Assembly (NCBI GenBank): GCA_964385175.1 | Contig: CAYLNL010000011.1 | Coordinates: 1-64,000, forward strand | From: CAYLNL01 sp964385175 | GTDB lineage: Bacteria; Bacteroidota; Bacteroidia; Flavobacteriales; Flavobacteriaceae | DNA: 64,000 bases | Reading direction: 5' to 3' | Part shown: one piece after another, positions 1-8,992 of the stretch | Numbering within the stretch: position 1 is the stretch's first letter | Layout: every line of letters begins with the position of its first letter | Translations under genes and position numbers: made by a program | The notes under the pieces: generated by a model | Database searches by the model: none | The model's input: the letters and a program-made list of their open reading frames with translations, nothing else | Told to the model about the DNA's origin: nothing

Positions 1-154
1 GGCGGATGGCAGGGGGGAGCTGGGAGAGGTTGAGTACCTGCAAGCCCGCAGGAGGCGTTTGTTCTACGATTGTTTCGGTTTGACAACCGGCAAGGGCGAT
101 AATCGCCAGGACGTAGAGCCGCCAAAGCCAACGAGAACAGGTAATTGAAATCAT
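1..154 (-). CDS. Partial lipoprotein, N-terminus only
   Basis: An open frame starts at the ATG at 154-152 and runs off the left edge of the window, so only about 51 residues are visible. The N-terminus has a few basic residues, then a hydrophobic stretch ending in a lipobox-like LAGC, followed by polar sequence. This is a typical lipoprotein (signal peptidase II) signal, so the product is probably exported and lipid-anchored. The function cannot be read from the visible part. Lipoprotein export is well supported; the family is unknown. Confidence 0.6.
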   Translation of the reverse strand, partial: MISITCSRWLWRLYVLAIIALAGCQTETIVEQTPPAGLQVLNLSQLPPAIR

Positions 155-348
155 GCGATAATCGGCTAATAATTTATACTGGCGCCAAATATATTATTTG
201 TTGGGAAGGATTGGGTACGGGTTTTCCATAAATTTTTAACGGGGGCCTTTTCTCAAGCTTTTTTTGCGCCCATACGGGCTCCAATTAAATGGGGGGATAC
301 TAAGTTAACTGGTGACAAATTGACATAAAACGAATGGTAGCATCTAAG

Positions 349-386
349 AAACCCCAGCCTACCATTAAAATGGTAGGCTGGGGTTT
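349..386 (-). terminator. Perfect inverted repeat, probable terminator
   Basis: An 18-bp perfect inverted repeat (349-366 and 369-386) encloses a 2-nt centre and lies about 80 bp past the stop of the AsmA-like gene. A strong GC-rich stem at this place suits transcription termination of the sppA-yhhQ-asmA operon. The T-tract on the minus strand is weak. The rest of 155-464 shows nothing else recognisable. Confidence 0.6.
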
Positions 387-464
387 AAAATCTATTTTTA
401 TAGCCGCCGGTTTCAACCAACGGCTATCTGTAGTTCTTCATTATTCAGAATTCAGAACTCATAA

Positions 465-3056
465 TTAATTGACGGTATCTTTTTTCTTTTTGCCAAACAG
501 GTTTCCCAGCACATTTTTGGCGGTTTGTTTCACGGCATCTTGCTTAGCCGGGGCGGCAGCGGCAGAATCTTTGGGTGTTTCTTTTCCGCCGGTGAGCATC
601 TTGGCAAGTTCTTCTTTGCCTTTGCCTACCAATTTTTCTTTCTGTTTAGCGGCAATTTGCTGGGTTAAGCCCGCCACGGCGCTTTTAAGGTCGGTTTTCA
701 CGGAAGGGTTGGTAAAATTTCCGCCCAGGGTTACGTTTACCGGCACCAGCGTCTGCTGGGCTTCTGTCTCCGTTAATTGGGACAGCAGGCCGCTTGCCTC
801 TTTGCCCAGGTATTTAGCCGGCACGTTTAACTTCACAGAATAGGAAAGTGATTTATCGAAACCATGGCTGCCGGAAACCTCCATATCTATATCTTTATAG
901 CGGATGTGGAAGGGTTTCACAATCACCTTTCCATCTTTAAAGGAGAGCGCCGCTTTTAGATTTTCCAGGTTTAAATCGCTTAAGTTAATAAAATCCAAAC
1001 TCTGGTCGAACGATTGCAGGAGCTTGCTGTTCTTAGAATTGAAAGATGATTGGAGCAATTCTCCGAGCAGTTCACCTCCCACCGAGAGCAGTTGCGGAGT
1101 AAGGTCGTCCTTTAAATTGCCGGACAGCGAAATGGAAGCATTCAATTTTCCATTAAGGGCGTCTGCCAGGGGGGTTAAAAACTGGAACAATTGTAATTCT
1201 TTAAAAGAAGAAGCAATGTCAAAAGCGGTTGCCTGCAAACTCATATCAAACACCGGCTTAGCTTCTTTGGTGGAAACCGAGCCTTTTAGCCCCAACTGCC
1301 CGTCAAAAATCTGCGAACTCACATCGGTCAACGAAGCCTTTTGGTCTTTTACCGTAACCGTTCCCTTTACGTTTTTCAGAGTAAGGTTATCATACAAAAC
1401 CCGGTCTGCCGTTACGTGAAGGGCGGCGTCTAAAAATGCGGGGATTTTCATGCCCTGCGTTTCGGGAGCGGGCGGCGCCGTGGTTTTTGCCGGCGGGGTT
1501 GTAGTCATAAAATCATTCACCGCAAAAGTGCGCGAACTCAGGTTAAAAACCCCTTCCACCTTCTCATCCTTCAACAAAAATCCCAGCGGGTTATGCAGCG
1601 TACCCTTCGCCTGGAAGTCCGATTGTCCCGTTTTCCCCGAAAAGGCATCTAATGTTACCGTTTTGGTAGTAAACGTAATGTGGGCTTTGTCTATCTCTAC
1701 CGGGTGCGCCATCTCGGGGGAGGCGAAGCGGAAACCCGTCATGCCCAGCGTGCCCTCGTTGCGGGTATTTTCGTATCGTTTCTTTTCAATGGAGAGCATA
1801 TCAAAAGCGGTGCGTATATTGGCTTCCAACATGCCCCTCAATTCGCTTTTTAGCTCAACGGGGTAGGCTTTAGAAAGGTTCGCCAGGTTTATCCTCCCGG
1901 CGATAGCGGCCGTTATATACGGATTTTTCATGAGGTCCTGGATTTTTGCAGAAGCGGTAAACACGTCCTCATCAATCTTAAAAGAAATTTTATCAATGGC
2001 TATATAGGTGTCGTCCACCAGCCCGGTTTTGTTGCCCACTTCCGCCAAAATGTGAATATTGGAAACCGCCTTGGGCAAATTGGGGTATTTAAACGAGGCA
2101 TCTTCGGAAAACATTTTTATCTGGAAGGCGGGAATATACACCGAGTCCACGATTCCCTTTATAACCCCATCTACCATAAAGTTCCCGGAAGTTTGCACGT
2201 TTTCTATGTTTTTAGAATAGGCGGCGGGAATAACACCGAGAAAGTTTTTAAAGTCCGAAGAAGGCGTTTTAAAGCTAATGTCCACCTCCTGGTTGTCTTT
2301 GTTTACCTGCACATAGCCGTTAAAAACCAGCGGAAGTTGATTTACGAGGGCTTTGTTGTCTAAAAACGAGTACCGGCTTTTCGCCAAATCCATCAGGATA
2401 ACGGCATCTAATTTTACCGATTGGTTCGCCAGGTAGGCGGTGCTGTCCATTACAAAGGTAACTTGGGCATCGGTATGGGTAGTTAATTTAGACTGGGCGG
2501 TAGAGAGATCTCCTGAGCCGGAATGATTCACCCCCGCGAGTACCAGTTTCATGTCGCTTCCCTTATCCCAGTACACAATGTGGCTGTTAGTAATCTTATA
2601 ATCGGCTACCGAAAGGGTCAGGGGGCTGCTTTCTTCCTCCTTTTCAGTTGTTTTTTTGGCGATGTCGTAATTGGCGGCACCGTCTTCGTTAAAGAGAATG
2701 TTTACATGCGCCCCATCTACCGAGAAGGATTGGATAGCCATGGGTTTGCCAGCCTTTTTAAAGAGTTCTTTTACCGACATTTTAACAGCTATTTTATCGG
2801 CTGCAAAAAGGGTATCTCCTTTAAAAGGAGCCTTGTTTATAATGCTGATTTGGGAAATGGAAACGGAGGCTTTGGGAAAACTGCGCAAGAGGCTTATGGA
2901 CACGTTTTCAAAATCGAACGTGGCGGTAATGTTCTTGTTTACATTTTCTTTGATGAGTCGCATAATCTTTCCCTTGAACAGCACAGGCGCCAGGGCAAGG
3001 ATAAGGATGATGGCTGCAAGAGAGATGCCGGTGATTTTGAGGATTTTCTTTACCAT
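465..3056 (-). CDS. AsmA-like family membrane-anchored protein
   Basis: 863 residues. An N-terminal transmembrane anchor (about residues 5-27, after MVKKILK) is followed by a long beta-rich periplasmic part. The first 100 residues have the AsmA pattern: an F/V-rich segment after the anchor and a conserved region on layers built by short repeats. The C-terminal third matches the AsmA_2-like region, then a low-complexity Ala/Pro/Lys tail. AsmA-like proteins are thought to act in envelope biogenesis or lipid transport between membranes; the exact role here is unknown. It is the last gene of a three-gene minus-strand operon, 12 bp after the queuosine-precursor transporter. Family call is firm, function is inferred. 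Confidence 0.85.
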   Translation of the reverse strand: MVKKILKITGISLAAIILILALAPVLFKGKIMRLIKENVNKNITATFDFENVSISLLRSFPKASVSISQISIINKAPFKGDTLFAADKIAVKMSVKELFKKAGKPMAIQSFSVDGAHVNILFNEDGAANYDIAKKTTEKEEESSPLTLSVADYKITNSHIVYWDKGSDMKLVLAGVNHSGSGDLSTAQSKLTTHTDAQVTFVMDSTAYLANQSVKLDAVILMDLAKSRYSFLDNKALVNQLPLVFNGYVQVNKDNQEVDISFKTPSSDFKNFLGVIPAAYSKNIENVQTSGNFMVDGVIKGIVDSVYIPAFQIKMFSEDASFKYPNLPKAVSNIHILAEVGNKTGLVDDTYIAIDKISFKIDEDVFTASAKIQDLMKNPYITAAIAGRINLANLSKAYPVELKSELRGMLEANIRTAFDMLSIEKKRYENTRNEGTLGMTGFRFASPEMAHPVEIDKAHITFTTKTVTLDAFSGKTGQSDFQAKGTLHNPLGFLLKDEKVEGVFNLSSRTFAVNDFMTTTPPAKTTAPPAPETQGMKIPAFLDAALHVTADRVLYDNLTLKNVKGTVTVKDQKASLTDVSSQIFDGQLGLKGSVSTKEAKPVFDMSLQATAFDIASSFKELQLFQFLTPLADALNGKLNASISLSGNLKDDLTPQLLSVGGELLGELLQSSFNSKNSKLLQSFDQSLDFINLSDLNLENLKAALSFKDGKVIVKPFHIRYKDIDMEVSGSHGFDKSLSYSVKLNVPAKYLGKEASGLLSQLTETEAQQTLVPVNVTLGGNFTNPSVKTDLKSAVAGLTQQIAAKQKEKLVGKGKEELAKMLTGGKETPKDSAAAAPAKQDAVKQTAKNVLGNLFGKKKKDTVN

Positions 3057-3068
3057 ACGGATTGTGTT

Positions 3069-3770
3069 TTAGAGTTTTACTTCTTCTCCCCACTTGAGGT
3101 GAAATCGTTTCCTGATAATATAAACGGTTGCATATAGGGCTGGCGTATCTAACAGGGCTATAAAAAATTTAAAGAGCACCCCGCTTACAAACAAGCCAAA
3201 AAACATATCCCACGAAAGCACTTTGAAGGTGCATAGAAGGAGCAATACAATAAGGGTGTCTATGAATTGAGAGGAAAAGGTGGAAAAATTGTTCCGAAGC
3301 CACAGATGCCTGCCTTTGGTGTAAACTTTCCAGAAATGATAGATTTTTATATCTATGTATTGAGCGAAGAGGTAGGCGAGCATGGAGGCGAAAACGGCTA
3401 TGGGAGAAAGCGCAAAAACGTGGGAAAAGGTGGCATCGCTCACGGGCGAGCCGGCGATGGCGGGAAGGTAGTTTGCCAGCAAAATAATGCCCATGGAGAA
3501 AAAGGAGGCGAAAATACCAGCGGTTACCACGCTATTGGCTTTTTCTTTGCCATAAATTTCGGAAATAATATCGGTAATTAAAAAGGTAATGGGATAGGGC
3601 AAAATACCTACTGAGAGTTCAAACAGTTTGAAGCCGAAAACGTGAATGTTAAGCGGGTACCAGTAGAAAAATTTCTGGAAAATAAGGTTAGAAACTACCA
3701 GCGAGGTAATAAAGAGTGCCCCCAGGTAGAGATAAATATGGTGTAAGGATTTTACCTGTTGCGGGGTCAT
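3069..3770 (-). CDS. Queuosine precursor transporter (YhhQ/VUT family)
   Basis: 233 residues with about six hydrophobic segments. It resembles the vitamin-uptake/YhhQ family, which imports preQ0/preQ1 for queuosine tRNA modification. Recognisable parts are the early block containing FELSVGILPYPITFLITDI, with the conserved Pro and Asp residues, and the later FSSQFIDTLIVLLLL block. The start ATG lies 3 bp past the sppA stop and the stop is 12 bp before asmA, so it is the middle gene of an operon. Length is normal for the family. Inner-membrane location is expected. Confidence 0.88.
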   Translation of the reverse strand: MTPQQVKSLHHIYLYLGALFITSLVVSNLIFQKFFYWYPLNIHVFGFKLFELSVGILPYPITFLITDIISEIYGKEKANSVVTAGIFASFFSMGIILLANYLPAIAGSPVSDATFSHVFALSPIAVFASMLAYLFAQYIDIKIYHFWKVYTKGRHLWLRNNFSTFSSQFIDTLIVLLLLCTFKVLSWDMFFGLFVSGVLFKFFIALLDTPALYATVYIIRKRFHLKWGEEVKL

Positions 3771-3773
3771 GGT

Positions 3774-5546
3774 TTAGTGAATGGTTAGTTCGAACGGCAG
3801 GCGTGCCTGAACGCCTTTTTGTTGGGTGAGCTGGCGTATTTTTTTGAGAATTTCATAGGCTTCTGCCCCTATCTCGGCTTTTATAAGTTCTTCTTTTTGC
3901 ATATTCATAGGGGTTTTAAGAAGCCGTTCAAGTAATTCTGTAATATGCGTTTCATAAATGGGGTAGTTTTCTGTGGTATAGTTTTGCACTCTCGCTGCTT
4001 CAGCGGCATATTCAATGGCTTGTGGTAAGCCGCCTAATTCATCTACCAAACCTATTTTTTTAGCTTGCATTCCGCTCCACACTCTTCCTTGCGCTATACT
4101 ATCTACTGCCTTTATGGAGAGGTGCCTTCCCTCTGAAACTCTTTCTAAGAAGGTTTGGTAAATAGTTTCTATTCCTTGTGTAGCTACAGTGCGGTAAGAG
4201 TCTGTCATAGGTTCAAAAAAACTATATCCCAGCGATTGCCGGTTGGTGGTAACTTGTTCTGCATGAATGCCCAGTTTATCTGCTAACCCGGTTATATTGG
4301 GGTACATACCAAATACTCCTATAGAGCCGGTAATGGTGGTAGGCTCTGCAAATATTTTATCGGCTGTGCAGGCAATATAATATCCGCCCGAGGCCGCCAC
4401 ATCGCCCATAGATACAATAAGGGGTTTCATATCCCTGGTAAGCTGCGCTTCGCGCCAGATAAGTTCAGAGGCAAGGGCGCTTCCACCTGGGGAGTTTATT
4501 CGTAATACAACGGCTTTTATATCTTCATCTTCTCTCACTTGTTGCAATGCCTTAACAAGGATTCCCTGGCCAACGAGTTCATCTGTTCCTTCACCATATA
4601 AAATATCGCCCTGGGCATATATTACGGCTATGCGGTGTTTATCTTTTTTTGTCTCGTGTTTAGACACATATTCTGCATACCCTGGCAGGTCAACATATTT
4701 TATTTTTGCGGTTGCACTCTTTTTTAGCGCCCTTCGCAAAGCATCTTCATACTCATCGTGATATGCTAATTTGTCCACCAGGTTGTTTTGTAATGCCCCC
4801 TGCGCTGTGCCGGCTAACAAATCATCTGCTATTTGTTGTAGTTTTTCCGGGCTTATAGTTCTGCTGTTGCCAATAGCTATCACCATACTATTCCACAAAT
4901 CCTGCAAAAGTTCAGAAAGCTGTTCCCGGTTAGCCTCGCTCATTTCATTAGCCAAAAACGGTTCTACAGCGCTTTTATATTTTCCATGGCGCACTACTTC
5001 TATTTTAATGCCCGATTTATCCTGGAAGTCTTTAAAAAATAATACTTCAGAAACCAATCCTTTCAAATCTACGTCGCCCGAAGGGTTCATAAAAACAGAA
5101 TCAGCCGCAGAAGCTAAATAATACCCTTTTTGTGTATAAAAATCGCCATAAGCATATACAAATTTTCCCGATTCTTTAAATTCTTGGAGGGCGCTGCGAA
5201 TGGTCTTCGCCTGGGCTATCCCGGTTAAAGTGAGCGTGCCTTCTATGCTAATTCCTTTTATATTATTATCAAAGGCTGCCTCTTCTATGGCTTTTAAAAG
5301 ATGATTAAGTCCGTAATATTTTTCAAATTCATATTTTAAATCAGAAAAACTATATGTCCCTCCGTAGTCTTTCATAGGTTCTTCCAATGTTATCCTGAGA
5401 ACCCCTTCATGGGGAGTGTTGACTCTTTTCTCATCTGTTCCCGCAGATAACACAAGTATAAGGAGGAAAAAAAACATGAGGGTGAAAATACCCATAGCTA
5501 CGATGGTTCCCAGTATAGAAGCCAGCAAGTTTTGTAAAAACCTCAT
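3774..5546 (-). CDS. sppA: Signal peptide peptidase SppA, 67K type
   Basis: 590 residues, the long two-domain form. An N-terminal transmembrane helix (about residues 8-35) anchors it. The N-terminal ClpP-like half carries the general-base lysine in the motif HGKYKSAVEPF. The C-terminal half carries the nucleophilic serine in GDVAASGGYYIAC and a conserved TGSIGVFG. SppA degrades leftover signal peptides in the membrane. It is the first gene of the sppA - queuosine transporter - asmA operon and is transcribed divergently from the folK fusion. Both catalytic residues are present, so it should be active. Confidence 0.93.
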   Translation of the reverse strand: MRFLQNLLASILGTIVAMGIFTLMFFFLLILVLSAGTDEKRVNTPHEGVLRITLEEPMKDYGGTYSFSDLKYEFEKYYGLNHLLKAIEEAAFDNNIKGISIEGTLTLTGIAQAKTIRSALQEFKESGKFVYAYGDFYTQKGYYLASAADSVFMNPSGDVDLKGLVSEVLFFKDFQDKSGIKIEVVRHGKYKSAVEPFLANEMSEANREQLSELLQDLWNSMVIAIGNSRTISPEKLQQIADDLLAGTAQGALQNNLVDKLAYHDEYEDALRRALKKSATAKIKYVDLPGYAEYVSKHETKKDKHRIAVIYAQGDILYGEGTDELVGQGILVKALQQVREDEDIKAVVLRINSPGGSALASELIWREAQLTRDMKPLIVSMGDVAASGGYYIACTADKIFAEPTTITGSIGVFGMYPNITGLADKLGIHAEQVTTNRQSLGYSFFEPMTDSYRTVATQGIETIYQTFLERVSEGRHLSIKAVDSIAQGRVWSGMQAKKIGLVDELGGLPQAIEYAAEAARVQNYTTENYPIYETHITELLERLLKTPMNMQKEELIKAEIGAEAYEILKKIRQLTQQKGVQARLPFELTIH

Positions 5547-5572
5547 TGCACAAAATTTATTAACAATCTTTG

Positions 5573-5580
5573 CAAAGATA
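5573..5580 (-). promoter_or_regulatory. -7 box for sppA operon
   Basis: TATCTTTG on the minus strand matches the Bacteroidota -7 element TAnnTTTG and lies about 26 bp before the sppA start codon. No clear -33 TTTG was found at the normal distance. Confidence 0.45.
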
Positions 5581-5621
5581 GCTTTTTGTGTGGTTGTTTT
5601 ATTTACTTTGTTTCCGAAATT

Positions 5622-6758
5622 ATGAATGATAGGGCTACTCTTTATCTTTGCATAGGCAGCAACTTAGGCGACCGATATATGAATTTGCAGGCGGCTGTTT
5701 CTGGTATTGAGCAAAAAATAGGGGCAGTTATCCGGTGCGCTTCGGTGTATGAATCTTCTTCCTGGGGCTATACGAGCCATCCTTTTCTCAATAGCTGTTT
5801 GTTAGTGAAGACTTCACTGAACCCTGAGCAGGTGATGCAGGCGATTAAAGAAATAGAAGCTGCCGCAGGCAGGGTGAGCAAAAAAACAGCGCAGGAATAT
5901 GAAGACCGCATTATTGATATAGATATATTGTTTTATGACGATGCTATTATACAAGAGCCGCAGTTACAAATTCCTCACCCGAAACTTCACCTGCGACGGT
6001 TTGTGTTAAAACCATTGTGGGAATTGGCGCCTGGTGTAATGCACCCAGTACTGAAGAAAACCATTACCCAGCTACTACAAGAATGCCCCGATGGAAACGT
6101 TGCAGAGAACGTTTATCCTCCGCTGACCATTCAAAACAAAAATCGGTTTTCTAAATTGAATTTTATTGTAATTGAAGGGAATATAGGCGCCGGCAAAACC
6201 ACGTTAGCTTATAAAATAGCGCACGATTTTGGCGGGCAATTGGTGTTGGAGCATTTTGCCGATAATCCTTTCCTGCCCCGCTTTTACCAAGATAGAAGCC
6301 GGTATGCTTTCCCGGTAGAAATGTCGTTTTTGGCAGACCGTTACCAACAGTTCACCGAAAACACCTCGCAGTTAGACCTCTTCACCAGTTTTATGGTAAC
6401 CGATTATTATATTTTTAAATCTCTTATCTTCGCTCAAATTACCCTCCAGGAAGAAGAGTTTAAACTCTACCGGAAAATTTTCAACTTTATGTACCAGGAG
6501 GTGAAAAAGCCCGATTTGTATGTATATCTGCATCAAAGTACAGAGCGATTATTAGAAAACATAAAAAAAAGAGGGCGGGAGTATGAGCGAGATATCCCGG
6601 CGGCATACCTGGAAGATGTGAACAAAGGATATTTAGAGTTTATAAAAACCCATCTCGATTTGAATACATTGGTGATAGATGTTTCTGCATTAGATTTTGT
6701 AAGGAATGAAGAAGATTATCAGTATATCTTAAACAAAATAGCAGAAAGAGAAAAGTAA
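5622..6758 (+). CDS. folK: FolK (HPPK) - deoxynucleoside kinase fusion
   Basis: 378 residues from the ATG at 5622. The longer frame from 5586 would start upstream of the promoter-like TTACTTTG near 5603 and begins with unlikely sequence. Residues 1-160 are 2-amino-4-hydroxy-6-hydroxymethyldihydropteridine diphosphokinase: they start with LYLCIGSNLGDR and include the DRIIDIDILFY metal-binding motif and a PHPKLHLRRFVL motif. This step makes the pterin diphosphate for folate. Residues from about 175 are a deoxyadenosine/deoxycytidine-kinase-like domain with the P-loop GNIGAGKTTLA, the DR-type motif near LADRYQQF and a lid arginine region KKRGREYERDIP. It therefore joins folate synthesis and nucleoside salvage in one polypeptide. 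Confidence 0.92.
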   Translation: MNDRATLYLCIGSNLGDRYMNLQAAVSGIEQKIGAVIRCASVYESSSWGYTSHPFLNSCLLVKTSLNPEQVMQAIKEIEAAAGRVSKKTAQEYEDRIIDIDILFYDDAIIQEPQLQIPHPKLHLRRFVLKPLWELAPGVMHPVLKKTITQLLQECPDGNVAENVYPPLTIQNKNRFSKLNFIVIEGNIGAGKTTLAYKIAHDFGGQLVLEHFADNPFLPRFYQDRSRYAFPVEMSFLADRYQQFTENTSQLDLFTSFMVTDYYIFKSLIFAQITLQEEEFKLYRKIFNFMYQEVKKPDLYVYLHQSTERLLENIKKRGREYERDIPAAYLEDVNKGYLEFIKTHLDLNTLVIDVSALDFVRNEEDYQYILNKIAEREK

Positions 6759-6763
6759 TCTCC

Positions 6764-6793
6764 TTGTTTGTGAAGCTGGAATTTGTATTTTTG
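6764..6793 (+). promoter_or_regulatory. Promoter of scoB
   Basis: A -33 TTG (6764-6766) and a -7 TATTTTTG (6786-6793), spaced 19 bp, fit the Bacteroidota consensus. The scoB start codon is 50 bp downstream. Confidence 0.55.
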
Positions 6794-6843
6794 ATTTTCG
6801 GAAGGGTATTGAATTATTGAGATGTATTTAAAAACCACCCCCT

Positions 6844-7500
6844 ATGTTAGATAAAACAGGTATTGCCAAACGAATAGCCAAAGAAGTGAAAGACGGTTAC
6901 TATGTAAACCTGGGTATTGGCATTCCTACTTTAGTGGCCAACTATTTGCCTCCCGGCATTTCGGTAGAATTCCAGAGCGAAAATGGGGTATTGGGCATGG
7001 GTCCCTTCCCTTTCGAGGGCGAAGAAGACCCCGACCTCATTAACGCCGGGAAACAAACTATTACCACTTTACCCGGCGCTTCTTTTTTCGATTCTGCCAT
7101 GAGTTTTTCCATGATACGGGGACAACATGTGCATCTTACTATCCTGGGAGCCATGGAAGTAGCGGAAAATGGAGATATTGCCAACTGGAAAATCCCGGGG
7201 AAAATGGTTAAAGGTATGGGCGGCGCTATGGATTTGGTGGCTTCTGCAGAAAATATTATTGTAGCCATGATGCACACTAGTAAAGATGGCGCCTCTAAAT
7301 TGCTGAAACGCTGCACCCTCCCGCTAACCGGGTTGGGCTGTGTGAAAAAAATTGTAACCGACCTGGCAGTGATACAGGTAACCCCGGCAGGTTTTCTACT
7401 GCTGGAAAGGGCTCCCGGTGTTTCGGTAGAAACTATTCAACAGGCTACAGAGGGAAAACTCTTAGTAGATGGCAACGTTCCTGAGATGAGGTTAGAGTAA
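6844..7500 (+). CDS. scoB: 3-oxoacid CoA-transferase subunit B
   Basis: 218 residues, the full length of the B subunit of succinyl-CoA:3-ketoacid-CoA transferase. It has the catalytic glutamate region FQSENGVLGMGPFP, the N-terminal GIGIPTLV motif and the C-terminal LLLERAPGVS motif. The enzyme moves CoA between succinyl-CoA and acetoacetate in ketone-body and short-chain acid use. Its partner, subunit A, is not adjacent: the upstream gene is the folK fusion and the downstream gene is on the other strand. Subunit A must therefore be coded elsewhere, which is unusual because the two are most often neighbours. Confidence 0.93.
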   Translation: MLDKTGIAKRIAKEVKDGYYVNLGIGIPTLVANYLPPGISVEFQSENGVLGMGPFPFEGEEDPDLINAGKQTITTLPGASFFDSAMSFSMIRGQHVHLTILGAMEVAENGDIANWKIPGKMVKGMGGAMDLVASAENIIVAMMHTSKDGASKLLKRCTLPLTGLGCVKKIVTDLAVIQVTPAGFLLLERAPGVSVETIQQATEGKLLVDGNVPEMRLE

Positions 7501-7554
7501 GGGTTTTCTATTCTCCGGGGAATCTAAAAGATTGCTATTATTTGTAGAACAGGT

Positions 7555-8370
7555 TTATAAGGTTTTTAAAAATTCCCGTAACAGGAGTGTTAATCCTATC
7601 TCGGCTTTACCGGCTACCGCCAGAATATCTTTGATATCTACAGGCTGCAAGTTATCCGGGTCGCATTCATCTGTTAAAACTGAAATGGCGGCTACAGGCA
7701 GGCGGAGCTGGTTGGCTACAATTACCTCTGGTACCGTGCTCATACCTACAGCGTCGGCGCCAATGATTTTCAAATAGCGGTATTCGGCTTTGGTTTCCAG
7801 TTGCGGCCCCAATACGGCGGCATATACTCCTTTGCGAAGTGTAATTTCAATTTCCTGTGCCAATTCGGCCAGGCGAACCCGCATTGTTTTATGATATGGT
7901 TCGCTCATATCCACAAAACGCTCCCCGAACTCAGTAACATTTTGAAAAGCCAAAGGCGAGCCTCCTTGCAGGTTAATATGGTCTTCTATCAACATGAGTT
8001 CTCCTTTTTTAAAATGCAGGTTTAGGGCGCCTGCCGCATTAGAAATAAGCAACCGCTTGCAGCCAAGGCGGTGCATTATGCGAACCGGATAGGTAATTTC
8101 TTCAAAAGTATAGCCTTCATAGAGGTGGAAACGCCCTTGCATGGCGAGCACTTTTTTGCCTTCCAGCGTTCCGTAAAGGAGTTTGCCAGAATGAAATTCT
8201 ACGGTGGCCACCGGGAAATGGGGAATTTGGCTATAGGGTATCACTACAGGGTCTTCAATGGCTTCTGCCAGTTTTCCAAGCCCGGTACCTAAAATAATGC
8301 CCACCTGGGGATGCTGAATGCCCTGGTTATGCAGGTAGGCAGTGGTTTCTTCTATTTGTTGCAGCGTCAT
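7555..8370 (-). CDS. Purine nucleoside phosphorylase
   Basis: 271 residues, the usual length of trimeric class II PNP. Visible motifs are GIILGTGLGKLAEAI (phosphate loop), GRFHLYEGY, SNAAGALN and the substrate region VGMSTVPEVIVA. It cleaves purine (deoxy)nucleosides with phosphate. It overlaps the upstream glycosyltransferase by 4 nt (ATGA), in an operon that starts with ArsS. In arsenosugar pathways a nucleoside-cleaving enzyme is needed to remove adenine from the adenosyl-arsenical intermediate, so this enzyme may serve that role as well as salvage. The pathway role is inferred from position only. Confidence 0.9.
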   Translation of the reverse strand: MTLQQIEETTAYLHNQGIQHPQVGIILGTGLGKLAEAIEDPVVIPYSQIPHFPVATVEFHSGKLLYGTLEGKKVLAMQGRFHLYEGYTFEEITYPVRIMHRLGCKRLLISNAAGALNLHFKKGELMLIEDHINLQGGSPLAFQNVTEFGERFVDMSEPYHKTMRVRLAELAQEIEITLRKGVYAAVLGPQLETKAEYRYLKIIGADAVGMSTVPEVIVANQLRLPVAAISVLTDECDPDNLQPVDIKDILAVAGKAEIGLTLLLREFLKTL

Positions 8371-8987
8371 GGTAAAGGAGTTTGAGCAAATGGGTGAAAA
8401 GTGGTTGATTGGATAAGGTCTTCGTAAGTGTCAATATCGTTTAGCGGTTCCAGCAAACTCACCCGAAGCGTTTTTATGTCATTCAAAGTAGCCGCCAAAA
8501 CAGACGATGTTCCCCAATTTTTATGGGAAAAAACCGCCGTATGCGGCATTTTCATTCCCAACAAATAATACCCGCCATCAGTGGCAGGGCCCAATACCAC
8601 ATCGTTTGTATCTAATAAGGCAAAGGCTTTTTCCAGGTGTTCCGTTTTCAGGTCATACGCATCGCTCCCAATAATAACCGCTTTGTGGTATCCCTCATCA
8701 AAAGCGCCGGCAAATGCCCGCTGCATTCGTTCACCCAGGTCTTTCCCGTTTTGAACTTTTTTTTGATAGGCATTATCCCATTCATCCTGTTCGTCTATCG
8801 CTTCAGAATAATATACGATTTTACGACAGCTTAGCGGGCGGGTTACCATACGAGTATGTTCCAGCAACTGCTGATAGACGGCTAAAGCCGCCGCTTGGCC
8901 AATAGTAGTTGCGAGACGGGTTTTTACCTGTCCTAACCGGGGATTTCGGATAAAGATTAATAAAACATCCTTTTCATCCATATTCAT
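8367..8987 (-). CDS. TIGR04282-type arsenosugar glycosyltransferase
   Basis: 206 residues with a nucleotide-diphospho-sugar transferase fold. It begins with LLIFIRNPRLGQVKTRLA, has the GSDAYDL metal/sugar-binding motif (GSDCPDL in most relatives) and the ATDGGYYLLG motif, all typical of this family. The family is linked in annotation to arsenosugar synthesis because of its co-occurrence with ArsS. It follows arsS by 5 bp and overlaps the PNP gene by 4 nt. The start may be the ATG at 8987 or the second one six bases later. The real acceptor is not known. Confidence 0.85.
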   Translation of the reverse strand: MNMDEKDVLLIFIRNPRLGQVKTRLATTIGQAAALAVYQQLLEHTRMVTRPLSCRKIVYYSEAIDEQDEWDNAYQKKVQNGKDLGERMQRAFAGAFDEGYHKAVIIGSDAYDLKTEHLEKAFALLDTNDVVLGPATDGGYYLLGMKMPHTAVFSHKNWGTSSVLAATLNDIKTLRVSLLEPLNDIDTYEDLIQSTTFHPFAQTPLP

Positions 8988-8992
8988 TATTT

